53,225 nt of DNA, from positions 1-53,225 of the forward strand of contig CANPVU010000010.1 of the NCBI GenBank assembly GCA_947581765.1, read 5' to 3'. The position numbers were made by a program, and so were the translations under genes. Positions 18,317-25,874 of this stretch are shown here, one piece after another. The stretch comes from an uncultured Bacilli bacterium. Lineage in GTDB: Bacteria > Bacillota_I > Bacilli_A > RF39 > UBA660. The notes under the pieces were generated by a model. It was not told the DNA's origin, searched no databases, and saw only the letters and a program-made list of their open reading frames with translations. Each line of letters starts with the position of its first letter. The first letter of the stretch is position 1.

Positions 18317-19042
18317 TTATTTAATGCTACTTTTTAATAAATTAATTACTGGTCTAACATATAATGTGCTTCCTACACCAAGTTCTCCTATATCTGGACC
18401 CATATCATGTCCAAAAGCATAAACACTCTGTGTTGATTCGTCTACTTTAGACATAGTCCAACTTTGGTTATTTGTAAGCAACCATGATGGTGCATTAGCA
18501 CAGCTACCATTTGTATCGCAACCTAATTCTCTTAATTCTTCAATTGTAATTAGTCTAATATAATAATTATCAACTTCTTTTAAATTTTCTTTTCCTAATT
18601 CATTAATATAAGTTTCGTCAAAATATTTTTTTGCTACAGACTTATTATAATCATTATACATTTTCATATTACAATTAATTCCATTATCATCTTCTGGTGG
18701 ACATTCATAATAAGGTTTTCCACTTAATTCTTCTAATTCAGTTGCTTTTAAAACTACTACATAATCATCATTTTCACTAGATTCTTTTATTACATTCCAT
18801 TTTTCATTATTAAATGTTATTTCATCACCAACACTATATTTTTTGTTTACAACCTCATTTGAATTTGAATTAGAATTGGAATTAGAATTAGAATTACTGT
18901 TCTCATTACTATTACTAGTTGTAGTATTGCTAGAATCATTAACATTTTTGTCATAAACAATGTAGCTTACTAGTCCTACTACTATAAAACATAAAATCAC
19001 AATTATAACAATTAGTCCCTTATTTTTATTTTCCATTATCAT
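18317..19042 (-). CDS. Membrane-anchored exported protein with Ser-Asn linker
   Basis: A 241-aa protein. Hydrophobic anchor at residues 9-29, then an Asn/Ser linker (about 33-62) with an uninterrupted run of alternating Ser and Asn, then a compact globular domain of about 175 residues (YSVGDEITFNNEKWNVI ... SWLLTNNQSWTMSK ... LYVRPVINL). The end pattern W-L-L-T-N-N-Q ... R-P-V-I-N-L recalls exported domains of unknown function in Firmicutes (DUF6273-like), which I judge likely but unproven. Four cysteines (in PYYECPPEDDNGINC and GCDTNGSC) could form disulphides outside the cell. Function unknown. -10 TATAAT at 19063-19068. Confidence 0.7.
   Translation of the reverse strand: MIMENKNKGLIVIIVILCFIVVGLVSYIVYDKNVNDSSNTTTSNSNENSNSNSNSNSNSNSNEVVNKKYSVGDEITFNNEKWNVIKESSENDDYVVVLKATELEELSGKPYYECPPEDDNGINCNMKMYNDYNKSVAKKYFDETYINELGKENLKEVDNYYIRLITIEELRELGCDTNGSCANAPSWLLTNNQSWTMSKVDESTQSVYAFGHDMGPDIGELGVGSTLYVRPVINLLKSSIK
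18857..18919. repeat. Simple coding repeat (Ser-Asn)n
   Basis: Hexanucleotide-like array (GAATTN units) coding for alternating Ser and Asn in the 241-aa exported protein. A likely site of length variation. Confidence 0.7.
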
Positions 19043-19150
19043 ACACTTCTCTCTACATTTACATTATAACAAATATTTTATTATAATGAACTAACTATCT
19101 TCATAAATATATCTAATTATGTAAAATTTTGTAAAAGCTTTTCTTCAAAT

Positions 19151-19196
19151 AAAAAAAGAATGTACATTTTTATATGTATTTTTCTTGTACATTCTT
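19151..19196 (-). terminator. Long hairpin, probable second terminator
   Basis: Perfect arms AAGAATGTACA / TGTACATTCTT with a 19-base loop, followed on the minus strand by a T-run. About 165 bases downstream of the repeat protein. Confidence 0.5.
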
Positions 19197-19273
19197 ATAA
19201 TATTATTAACTAGATTTCGAATATAGAAAATATAGTCATTTTATAGCAAGAGTACCTTAAGTTAAAGGCATTA

Positions 19274-19297
19274 TAAAAGGATGATTTACATCATCCT
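19274..19297 (-). terminator. Terminator of the repeat protein gene
   Basis: 8-bp stem AGGATGAT / ATCATCCT with a 4-base loop, followed on the minus strand by TTTTATAA. Confidence 0.7.
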
Positions 19298-19360
19298 CTA
19301 TAATCAGACTTATTTATCAAATTTATTGTCTATCAACATTATTTGACAAAGAACGTTTAA

Positions 19361-20896
19361 TTATCTTTGTTTTGCTGTTTCTGCTACTTGAGAAGTACAT
19401 TCTAAATAATCTTCATAGCTTACCCAATAATTTCCGTTTTCATCTACATAATAATCATTTTCATCATTTATTCCTTGTCCAACTTCATCTTCAGTTGGTT
19501 CTTCTGCTGGTTCTGTTGTTGTAGTTACATCTTCAACTGGCTCTTCTGTTGGCTCTGTTGTTGTAGTTACATCTTCAACTGGTTCTTCTGCTGGTTCTGT
19601 TGTTGTAGTTACATCTTCAACTGGTTCTTCTGTTGGCTCTGTTGTTGTAGTCACATCTTCAACTGGTTCTTCTGTAGGTTCTGTTGTTGTAGTTACATCT
19701 TCAACTGGTTCTTCTGTAGGTTCTGTTGTTGTATTTACATCTTCAACTGGTTCTTCTGTAGGTTCTGTTGTTGTAGTCACATCTTCAGTTGGTTCTTCTG
19801 TAGGTTCTGTTGTTGTATTTACATCTTCAGTTGGTTCTTCAGTTGGTTCTGTTGTTGTATTTACATCTTCAACTGGTTCTTCTACTTGATCTGTAACATT
19901 AGAAACTAAATTATTAAAATCTATATAATCTTGTTCACTTAACCAAATATTACCATCTGCATCTACATAATAATCTTCAGAAAGAGAGTTAGCATACTCT
20001 TCATATACTTCTTTAGAATCCCAATATGTTCCATCTGGAGCAACATATCCTTCAAAATTATCATCTATATTTTCTGAAGGCTCTTCTGCTGGTACATCTG
20101 GAGTTTCAATTGGTTCTTCTGGTGTAACATCACCATTATCAGTATTTTCTACAAGACCATTATCTACTAATTCATTATATGCTTCCTCTGAAACATATAG
20201 TAAACCATCTGGTCCTCTAAAGAATCCATCAGAACTATTATCTTCTTCTACTTCTACATAATCTTCAATTGGTGTTTGATTATTTCCATTTACAACATTT
20301 AAATAGTCTTCTTCAGATTCATAATAATTACCATCTGGTGCTAAATAAGCTCCAGTGTTTACTTCAACATATTCATTTGAATTTTGACCTGAAACAAAAC
20401 TATTATACTCTTCTTCACTTGCCCATACTTGTCCATCTGGTGCTATAAAGAAATTTCCATCTACAACTACATCATCAGAAAAATCATCTTCAGAAATAAC
20501 ATTTCCATCTTCATCTACTAAAATATCACCTGTTGAACTATCAAATAAATAGTCTGCTGATAACTCATCATCAAGTGTAGTATCAGCATCTAATGAATCA
20601 GATAAGAATCCATCTTCAACTGTTGTTGTAGTTGTTTCTTCTGGATCAGTTTCAAGTGTTGTTGTTTCTGTTAAATCTGTTGTACTTTCTGTTGTTGGTT
20701 GCACATAATCAGAATATGATGGTAAAGAATTATCTGCTGTTGATTTTTTTGAATCCTTATTAATCATTTTTGCAACACTTCCGATGCTAGTTCCTACTAA
20801 GACTAATGACATACCTGCAAGTGCAGTTCCACCTACAATTTTTTTGTTAATTTTTAAGTTTTTAATTTTTGCTTTTAAGCTATTAAATAAGCTCAT
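19361..20896 (-). CDS. Acidic repeat protein with PDG modules and Thr/Glu/Pro array
   Basis: A 511-aa, very acidic protein. One hydrophobic stretch at about residues 21-42 follows a Lys-rich N-terminus, fitting a signal anchor with the rest outside. Six or seven copies of a short module with the pattern PDGxxWxSxxxYxxF occur (for example FIAPDGQVWASEEEY, YVAPDGTYWDSKEVY, YVDENGNYWVSYEDY). Nine full tandem 14-residue units of the type EEPVEDVTTTTEPT occupy residues 339-464. No LPxTG or other sorting signal. The ATG at 20896 has SD AAGGAGGGGG and an almost consensus sigma-A promoter, so it is probably abundant. Function unknown; a surface stalk or adhesin-like role is inferred from composition only. 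Confidence 0.75.
   Translation of the reverse strand: MSLFNSLKAKIKNLKINKKIVGGTALAGMSLVLVGTSIGSVAKMINKDSKKSTADNSLPSYSDYVQPTTESTTDLTETTTLETDPEETTTTTVEDGFLSDSLDADTTLDDELSADYLFDSSTGDILVDEDGNVISEDDFSDDVVVDGNFFIAPDGQVWASEEEYNSFVSGQNSNEYVEVNTGAYLAPDGNYYESEEDYLNVVNGNNQTPIEDYVEVEEDNSSDGFFRGPDGLLYVSEEAYNELVDNGLVENTDNGDVTPEEPIETPDVPAEEPSENIDDNFEGYVAPDGTYWDSKEVYEEYANSLSEDYYVDADGNIWLSEQDYIDFNNLVSNVTDQVEEPVEDVNTTTEPTEEPTEDVNTTTEPTEEPTEDVTTTTEPTEEPVEDVNTTTEPTEEPVEDVTTTTEPTEEPVEDVTTTTEPTEEPVEDVTTTTEPAEEPVEDVTTTTEPTEEPVEDVTTTTEPAEEPTEDEVGQGINDENDYYVDENGNYWVSYEDYLECTSQVAETAKQR
19505..19882. repeat. Coding minisatellite, nine 42-bp units
   Basis: In-frame tandem array encoding nine 14-residue units, followed by a partial tenth. 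Units differ at V/T, N/T and T/A positions. Neighbouring units are nearly identical in DNA, which makes length change by slippage or recombination likely. Confidence 0.9.
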
Positions 20897-20923
20897 AATT
20901 CCCCCTCCTTAGAGATGTGAGAT

Positions 20924-20952
20924 ATAATATCACTTTTTGCAATATTTGTCAA
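20924..20952 (-). promoter_or_regulatory. Strong sigma-A promoter of the repeat protein
   Basis: Minus strand TTGACA (20947-20952), 17-base spacer, TATTAT (20924-20929). The -35 overlaps that of the divergent ylbJ-like promoter. Confidence 0.8.
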
Positions 20953-20976
20953 ATTCTTTCTATATGTAAATATAAT
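20946..20976 (+). promoter_or_regulatory. Possible promoter of the ylbJ-like gene
   Basis: TTGTCA (20946-20951), 19-base spacer, TATAAT (20971-20976). The -10 ends five bases before ATG 20982, which would give a leaderless mRNA. The spacer is long, so this may be fortuitous. Confidence 0.35.
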
Positions 20977-20981
20977 TTAGT

Positions 20982-21845
20982 ATGATTAAAAAAATTATTC
21001 TAATAATAACTATCATATTATCAATGAATATTCTACTAGATTACAAAATAGTTTCTGTATGTATTCAGCAAGCATGTAATATCTTTCTAAAAAATATATT
21101 TCCATCTTTATTTCCAATGTTTTTAATATCATCATTATTAATAGATTTAGACTTTATCAAATATATTAATATTATTTTTAAAAGAATTAATAGTAAATTA
21201 TTTAGAATAAATGGTAATACTTCATATATACTTTTTATGAGTATGATATCAGGATGTCCTAGTAATGCAAAAATAGCAAAAGATATGTATGATAAAAAAA
21301 TTATTGAAAAAAATGATGTACAAAAAATTATACTATTTTCTCATTTTTCTAATCCAATATTTATTTTAAATTCAATACCACATAGAGGGTTGTTAGTTTT
21401 AACTGCTCACTATATAAGTAACTTTATAATTGGTTTTTTATTTAGAAATAAATATGTTTCTGAAAATAATTACGAATATACTGCACCAAAAGAAAAATAT
21501 AATTTTTCACAAAGTTTATCGAATGCTATTAATACTTCTATTTCTACACTACTATTTATACTTGGAACTATAGTAACATTTTATATAATTTCAACTATTT
21601 TAAACATGCCTATATTTAATGCAATATTAGAATTATCTTGTGGAATGAATTATATAGGTAACATTAGTATTCCTTTAAAATTAAAAACACTGTTATTTGG
21701 AGCACTATTATCATTTGGTGGTATATGCATACATTTTCAAGTATATGGAATATTAAGTGATATAAAAATAAAATATTTACCTTATTTATTTTCTAGATTA
21801 TTTCATTCATTCCTAACAGTAGTTATTATATACTTTTTTTACTAA
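20982..21845 (+). CDS. ylbJ: YlbJ-like sporulation integral membrane protein
   Basis: A 287-aa polytopic membrane protein (about seven spans) of the YlbJ/nucleoside-recognition (gate) family. Matching segments are NIFPSLFPMFLISSLLI, SMISGCPSNAKIAKDM, FSHFSNPIFIL and the glycine-rich SFGGICIHFQV near the end. In Bacillus, YlbJ is made in the mother cell under sigma-E and is needed for normal spore formation. It is somewhat shorter than the Bacillus protein. No clear SD precedes ATG 20982. A downstream ATG (codon 15) is no better. It is followed by the yqfQ-like gene on the same strand, but that gene has its own promoter. Confidence 0.8.
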   Translation: MIKKIILIITIILSMNILLDYKIVSVCIQQACNIFLKNIFPSLFPMFLISSLLIDLDFIKYINIIFKRINSKLFRINGNTSYILFMSMISGCPSNAKIAKDMYDKKIIEKNDVQKIILFSHFSNPIFILNSIPHRGLLVLTAHYISNFIIGFLFRNKYVSENNYEYTAPKEKYNFSQSLSNAINTSISTLLFILGTIVTFYIISTILNMPIFNAILELSCGMNYIGNISIPLKLKTLLFGALLSFGGICIHFQVYGILSDIKIKYLPYLFSRLFHSFLTVVIIYFFY

Positions 21846-21853
21846 GTTTATCA

Positions 21854-21879
21854 ACAAATTAATTATAAATCATATAATA
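21854..21879 (+). promoter_or_regulatory. Sporulation-type promoter of yqfQ-like gene
   Basis: AC (21854-21855), 15 bases, CATATAATA (21871-21879), the CATAnnnTA form of a sigma-K -10 and also close to sigma-E. Nearly the same arrangement stands before the 97-aa gene at 44284. Confidence 0.5.
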
Positions 21880-21901
21880 GACTAGAAATAAAGGAGGTAA
21901 T

Positions 21902-22201
21902 ATGAATTTTTATAATCCTTATCTATATTCTATGCCAATTGAGGAAAGTGTTCCAAGTATTTTTAGTAGACTTAGTCTAAGTTCAATAATAAATGGAACT
22001 TCTAAAACATTAAATCTTGTAAATCAAGCTATTCCAGTAGTAAGACAAATGTCTCCTATTATGAAAAATTTAAAAACAATGTTTAATGTAATGAATGAAT
22101 TTAAAAAAAATGATATAGAAAATAGTAAAGTAATCGAGGATGCAGAAATTATAGAAAATAATGACAATAGTAATAATAATGGTTTAACCTTCTTTGTATA
22201 A
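21902..22201 (+). CDS. yqfQ: YqfQ-like protein
   Basis: A 99-aa protein. The middle (LNLVNQAIPVVRQMSPIMKN) matches the core of YqfQ/VrrA-type proteins, where a helical segment with paired prolines is flanked by low-complexity tails. Here the tail is short and Asn/Glu-rich. In B. subtilis yqfQ lies a few genes from trmK, rpoD and dnaG, and here it is directly next to trmK on the opposite strand, which supports the assignment. SD AGGAGG before ATG 21902. Its CATA-type promoter suggests expression during sporulation. Molecular role unknown. Confidence 0.7.
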   Translation: MNFYNPYLYSMPIEESVPSIFSRLSLSSIINGTSKTLNLVNQAIPVVRQMSPIMKNLKTMFNVMNEFKKNDIENSKVIEDAEIIENNDNSNNNGLTFFV

Positions 22202-22223
22202 AAAAAGGAAAATTATTTTCCTT
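22201..22223. terminator. Bidirectional terminator, yqfQ-like / trmK
   Basis: 8-bp stem AAGGAAAA / TTTTCCTT (22205-22223) with loop TTA. T-rich on both sides, so it serves the convergent genes. Confidence 0.75.
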
Positions 22224-22860
22224 GAATTTTTTCTATTAATGATTTTAACTTTCTTATTTCTATTTCATTTTTATGTTTAACTTTAAAACTTGAGTTTCTT
22301 ATTTTTTCTTTTATATCATACAATTTTTCTAATTCATATAAAAGATAGTTAATATCATTTTTTACTATTGGTCCATATTTTAAATCTAATAAAGAATACT
22401 TTTTCTTTTTTTTATAGAATTTTATTATTACATATTTTTTTTGATAATCGACAATAAACTTTTCATCTACTATCATATATCCTAAATTAGTTACAAATTT
22501 TCTTAATTCATATAATTGATTATTAGATGAGATAATCAAATTATTGCATATATTATTACTTAAAATGTGCTCAATAGTGTTAGTGCCCATACCTGCTATT
22601 ATTATATAGTCATTTTCTTTTATATCAATATTTTCAATTCCGTCAGTTAAAAATGTTTTTACATCTTTTGCATCATATTTTTTTATGTTTAATTTAGCAT
22701 TATTCAATGCTTTTTCATTTACATCGGTTGCTAAACATGTACATTTTTTTTCTTTGCTTAAAAATATAGAAAGTAATGCATGATCACATCCTACATCTAT
22801 AACATTACTACCATATGGTACCATATCACTAATGCAAGTTAGTCTTTTAGATAATTTCAT
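22213..22860 (-). CDS. trmK: tRNA (adenine22-N1)-methyltransferase TrmK
   Basis: A 215-aa SAM-dependent methyltransferase. Motif I VIDVGCDHALLSIFL, then ATDVNEKAL, then the catalytic-side IIAGMGTNTI, with a C-terminal coiled-coil extension. It methylates N1 of A22 in the tRNA D-loop. Its ATG overlaps the rpoD stop by one base (TAATG), the same gene order as in Bacillus (dnaG-rpoD-trmK). The partner gene yqfO normally next to it is absent here. Confidence 0.9.
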   Translation of the reverse strand: MKLSKRLTCISDMVPYGSNVIDVGCDHALLSIFLSKEKKCTCLATDVNEKALNNAKLNIKKYDAKDVKTFLTDGIENIDIKENDYIIIAGMGTNTIEHILSNNICNNLIISSNNQLYELRKFVTNLGYMIVDEKFIVDYQKKYVIIKFYKKKKKYSLLDLKYGPIVKNDINYLLYELEKLYDIKEKIRNSSFKVKHKNEIEIRKLKSLIEKIQGK

Positions 22861-23939
22861 TATTCTCCTATATAATCTCTTAATTTACGGCTTCTAGAAG
22901 GATGTCTTAATTTTCTAAGAGCTTTAGCTTCTATTTGACGAATACGCTCTCTTGTTACTCCAAACATTTGTCCAACTTCTTCAAGAGTACGTGGTTTTCC
23001 ATCTTCAAGTCCAAATCTTAATCTAACTACTTTTTCTTCTCTTTCTGTCAAAGTTTCTAATACCTGACTAATTTCATCTTTTAACATTTCATTAGTTGCA
23101 AATTCTTCCGGGCTTAAACTTCTTTCATCTTTAATGAAATCTCCTAAATGTGAGTCATCTTCTTCTCCAATAGGAGTTTCTAAACTAACCGGGTCTTGAC
23201 TAATCTTATATATTTCTCTTATCTTATCAACACTTGTATTCATCTTTTTTGCAAGTTCTTCTTCTGTTGGTTCACGATTTAATTCAAGTGTCATTTGTCT
23301 TTGAACACGCGCCAATTTGTTAATTGTTTCAACCATATGAACAGGAACACGTATTGTTCTTGCTTGATCTGCTATTGCACGAGTTATAGCTTGTCTAATC
23401 CACCAAGTAGCATATGTAGAAAATTTATATCCCTTTGAAACGTCAAATTTATCTACAGCTTTCATTAATCCAATATTTCCTTCTTGAATTAAATCAAGGA
23501 ATAACATTCCACGTCCAACATACCTTTTTGCAATACTAACAACTAAACGAAGATTTGCTTCAGCCAAAGTATTTTTAGCTTGCACATCACCTTCCATAAT
23601 CCTATCTGCTAATTCAGATTCTTCTTCTAAAGTAAGTAACTTTATTTGACCTATCTCTTTTAAATACATTCTAACAGGATCGTTTATTGTTAAATCTTTA
23701 GTTAAAGTATTATCATCTAAAAGAAGGGAGTTACCACCATCTGTTCCTTCATCTTCTTCAGATACGATAGCAATATTATTTTGGTTAAATGTATTATATA
23801 AATCATCTAAGCTATCAGAGTCTAATTCAAGTCCTTTTAAAGATTTTGCTAAAATTTCATAAGTAATAAAACCTTTTTCTTTACCTAATTTTACTAATTC
23901 TTCTTTTCTTTGTTCAAAACTTTTTATTTCATCAATCAT
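22860..23939 (-). CDS. rpoD: Primary sigma factor RpoD (SigA)
   Basis: About 359 aa. A short region 1.1-like N-terminus, then 1.2 ([13 protein letters not shown]), 2.1-2.4 ([26 protein letters not shown]), region 3, and 4.1-4.2 with the helix-turn-helix [20 protein letters not shown]. The region 2.4 and 4.2 sequences are those of housekeeping sigma factors, in agreement with the TTGACA/TATAAT promoters seen in the window. GTG 23948 lies inside the SD (AAGGAGTG), so ATG 23939 is the start. It overlaps the dnaG stop by 8 bases. Confidence 0.97.
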   Translation of the reverse strand: MIDEIKSFEQRKEELVKLGKEKGFITYEILAKSLKGLELDSDSLDDLYNTFNQNNIAIVSEEDEGTDGGNSLLLDDNTLTKDLTINDPVRMYLKEIGQIKLLTLEEESELADRIMEGDVQAKNTLAEANLRLVVSIAKRYVGRGMLFLDLIQEGNIGLMKAVDKFDVSKGYKFSTYATWWIRQAITRAIADQARTIRVPVHMVETINKLARVQRQMTLELNREPTEEELAKKMNTSVDKIREIYKISQDPVSLETPIGEEDDSHLGDFIKDERSLSPEEFATNEMLKDEISQVLETLTEREEKVVRLRFGLEDGKPRTLEEVGQMFGVTRERIRQIEAKALRKLRHPSRSRKLRDYIGE

Positions 23940-25674
23940 TTTCTTCACTCCTTAACTTATATTCTATTAATTTATTCGCTAAAGCTAATTTTTCATCTAA
24001 GTTATTTGACATAGAAAGTTCTATTTTGTATTCATCCATTTTTTTTACATCATTATACTCACGTATATTATGTAGATAATCTTCTATTTGTTGTAACGTA
24101 TAATTTTCTTTTAAATCTAATGAAACAATTTTTCCTACAGTCTTTACTGTTTCCTCATCATCATTTACAGATGTTATAAAATCTGCAATATCGATGTATC
24201 CATTCTGTTTGTAAAAGGCACTTATTTGAAATCCTAAATGTCTATATTCATCATTTGCAATATGAGTAATTTTTTTATCATACAACTCAATTACTTCTTT
24301 AGAACGTAACATATAAAATAATAATGCTTCAACAGATTTTTCATATTTATTAGAAGATAATTTTTTTTGAGGAATAGCAAATTCCATAGCTTTTTTCCCC
24401 TTTATCTTATCTAATATTACTTCTTTATTTATCTTTGTTTCATCACATAATTTATTAATAGTTAACTCTTTTAATATATCATCATCTATCTTGTTTATTT
24501 CATCTATCATAGATTTAACATATTTTGACATATCTAAAGCACTATTTAAGTTAATATTTTGTTTTAACAGAATTTCTTTAAATTCCATAACATTATAAGC
24601 ATTTAAAATATACTGTTCAAACTTTTCTTTTCCATTTTCCTTAATGTATTCATCTGGGTCTTGATTATTAGGTAATCTTACTATTTTAGGATTGATTCCA
24701 ATATTTTGAAGTTCAGTTATCGCTAACTTAGTTCCCTTTAAACCAGCATCATCACCATCAAAACATAAAATTACGTTTGAACAAATTCTTTTAATTAAAT
24801 TTGCATGAGACGGACTAAATGAAGTTCCAAGGGTTGCTACTACATTATCTATGCCAATAGATGATGCACGTATAACATCCATAGGTCCTTCCATTACTAT
24901 TATTTGTTTTTTATCTCTTGCAGGTTGTTTTGCTCTGTGATAATTATATAGATAATCTCTTTTTTTAAATAATTCAGTTTCTTTAGAATTTACATATTTA
25001 TTTGTTGTCCCTGTCTGATATGCCCTACCATTGTAACCTATTACATAACCGTTAGTATCATGCAAAGGAAACATTATTCTATTATTATATACATCATATA
25101 AACCATTATTTCCATCATTAACTAAACCACTTTTTATTAAATCTTTTTCATGAAATCCTTTTTTTATTAACAATTTAGTTAACATATCTTGTTCATTTAA
25201 AGAAAGACCAATATCAAACTTTTTTATTTGTTCGTCAGTAATTTTTCTAGAATATAAATATTCTTTTGCATTTTTTCCAAGAGCACTATTTATATTATTT
25301 TGATAAAATTTTTGGCTTGTATCATATATATCATATAGTTCTTTATGTTTTTTTATATAATTATCAGTTGCAGTATTTGATATTTTTAAATCTATACCAC
25401 ACATATCAGCACACTGTTTTACGGCTTCTATAAAAGATATATGTTCAAAATCTTGTATAAATTTAAAAACATTTCCAGTAGCACCACAAGAAAAACAAGT
25501 ATAAATTTGTTTATCTTTAGAAACACTCATACTTGGTGAATGATCATCATGAAATGGACAAGTACCGAAGTAATTCTTACCACGTGATTCTAATTTTACA
25601 TAATTTGATATAACTTCTACAATATCAACTCTACTACGAATATCATTTATTAAAGAATTATCTATTTTAGGCAT
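23932..25674 (-). CDS. dnaG: DNA primase DnaG
   Basis: About 580 aa. N-terminal zinc finger (Cys39, His42, Cys60, Cys63 in TCPFHDD ... [10 protein letters not shown]), catalytic core with TOPRIM motifs (VMEGPMDVI and CFDGDDAG), and a C-terminal helicase-binding region. A longer reading to 25803 adds 43 Lys-rich residues but contains the promoter (-10 at 25771-25776). The canonical [21 protein letters not shown] start at 25674 has GTGAT five bases upstream and is clearly right. First gene of dnaG-rpoD-trmK, with a leader of about 90 bases. Confidence 0.95.
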   Translation of the reverse strand: MPKIDNSLINDIRSRVDIVEVISNYVKLESRGKNYFGTCPFHDDHSPSMSVSKDKQIYTCFSCGATGNVFKFIQDFEHISFIEAVKQCADMCGIDLKISNTATDNYIKKHKELYDIYDTSQKFYQNNINSALGKNAKEYLYSRKITDEQIKKFDIGLSLNEQDMLTKLLIKKGFHEKDLIKSGLVNDGNNGLYDVYNNRIMFPLHDTNGYVIGYNGRAYQTGTTNKYVNSKETELFKKRDYLYNYHRAKQPARDKKQIIVMEGPMDVIRASSIGIDNVVATLGTSFSPSHANLIKRICSNVILCFDGDDAGLKGTKLAITELQNIGINPKIVRLPNNQDPDEYIKENGKEKFEQYILNAYNVMEFKEILLKQNINLNSALDMSKYVKSMIDEINKIDDDILKELTINKLCDETKINKEVILDKIKGKKAMEFAIPQKKLSSNKYEKSVEALLFYMLRSKEVIELYDKKITHIANDEYRHLGFQISAFYKQNGYIDIADFITSVNDDEETVKTVGKIVSLDLKENYTLQQIEDYLHNIREYNDVKKMDEYKIELSMSNNLDEKLALANKLIEYKLRSEEND

Positions 25675-25770
25675 AATATCACGAAAGCTTTCCAATAATA
25701 ATATACGACAAAAGTTAATTATTTCCTTTTTTTTGATAATTTTTTTGTAAAATTTCTTCAAACTTGTCAT

Positions 25771-25800
25771 ATTATAGCACCTTTTTATAAATTTTTTCAA
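25771..25800 (-). promoter_or_regulatory. Promoter of dnaG-rpoD-trmK
   Basis: Minus strand TTGAAA (25795-25800), 18-base spacer, TATAAT (25771-25776) with TGC before it (extended -10). Confidence 0.7.
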
Positions 25801-25822
25801 CATAAAATATTTAAATTATCAT

Positions 25823-25843
25823 AAAAAAAGGAACTAATGTTCC
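25823..25843 (-). terminator. Second of two tandem terminators after comEC
   Basis: Stem GGAAC / GTTCC (25830-25843), loop of 4, then seven T on the minus strand. Confidence 0.8.
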
Positions 25844-25851
25844 CATCTATA

Positions 25852-25874
25852 TAAAAACGCTAATGCGATTAGCG
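25852..25874 (-). terminator. First terminator after comEC
   Basis: Stem CGCTAAT / ATTAGCG (25858-25874), loop of 3, followed by TTTTTATATA. The comEC stop codon is in the stem. Confidence 0.8.

Larger units (their letters stand above)
19043..19360. other. 318-bp intergenic region with hairpins and a promoter
   Basis: Holds the -10 of the 241-aa gene (TATAAT, 19063-19068, minus), an 11-bp hairpin (19156-19196) and the terminator of the repeat protein (19278-19297). I see no gene in it. Confidence 0.6.

Noticed and set aside
18860-18950. Phase-variable contingency tract in the Ser-Asn linker
   Set aside because: The repeat unit is a multiple of three, so slippage changes length but not frame. 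Kept only as a length-variable linker.
19505-19882. CRISPR-like repeated array
   Set aside because: The units are contiguous, in frame and without unique spacers. This is a protein-coding tandem repeat.
19475-19909. 144-aa plus-strand frame rich in Cys/Phe/Trp repeats
   Set aside because: It is the antisense shadow of the 42-bp coding repeat. It has no SD, and the minus-strand frame has promoter, SD and terminator.
25675-25803. 43-residue N-terminal extension of DnaG
   Set aside because: The extended -10 promoter lies inside it, and family DnaG proteins start at [11 protein letters not shown].
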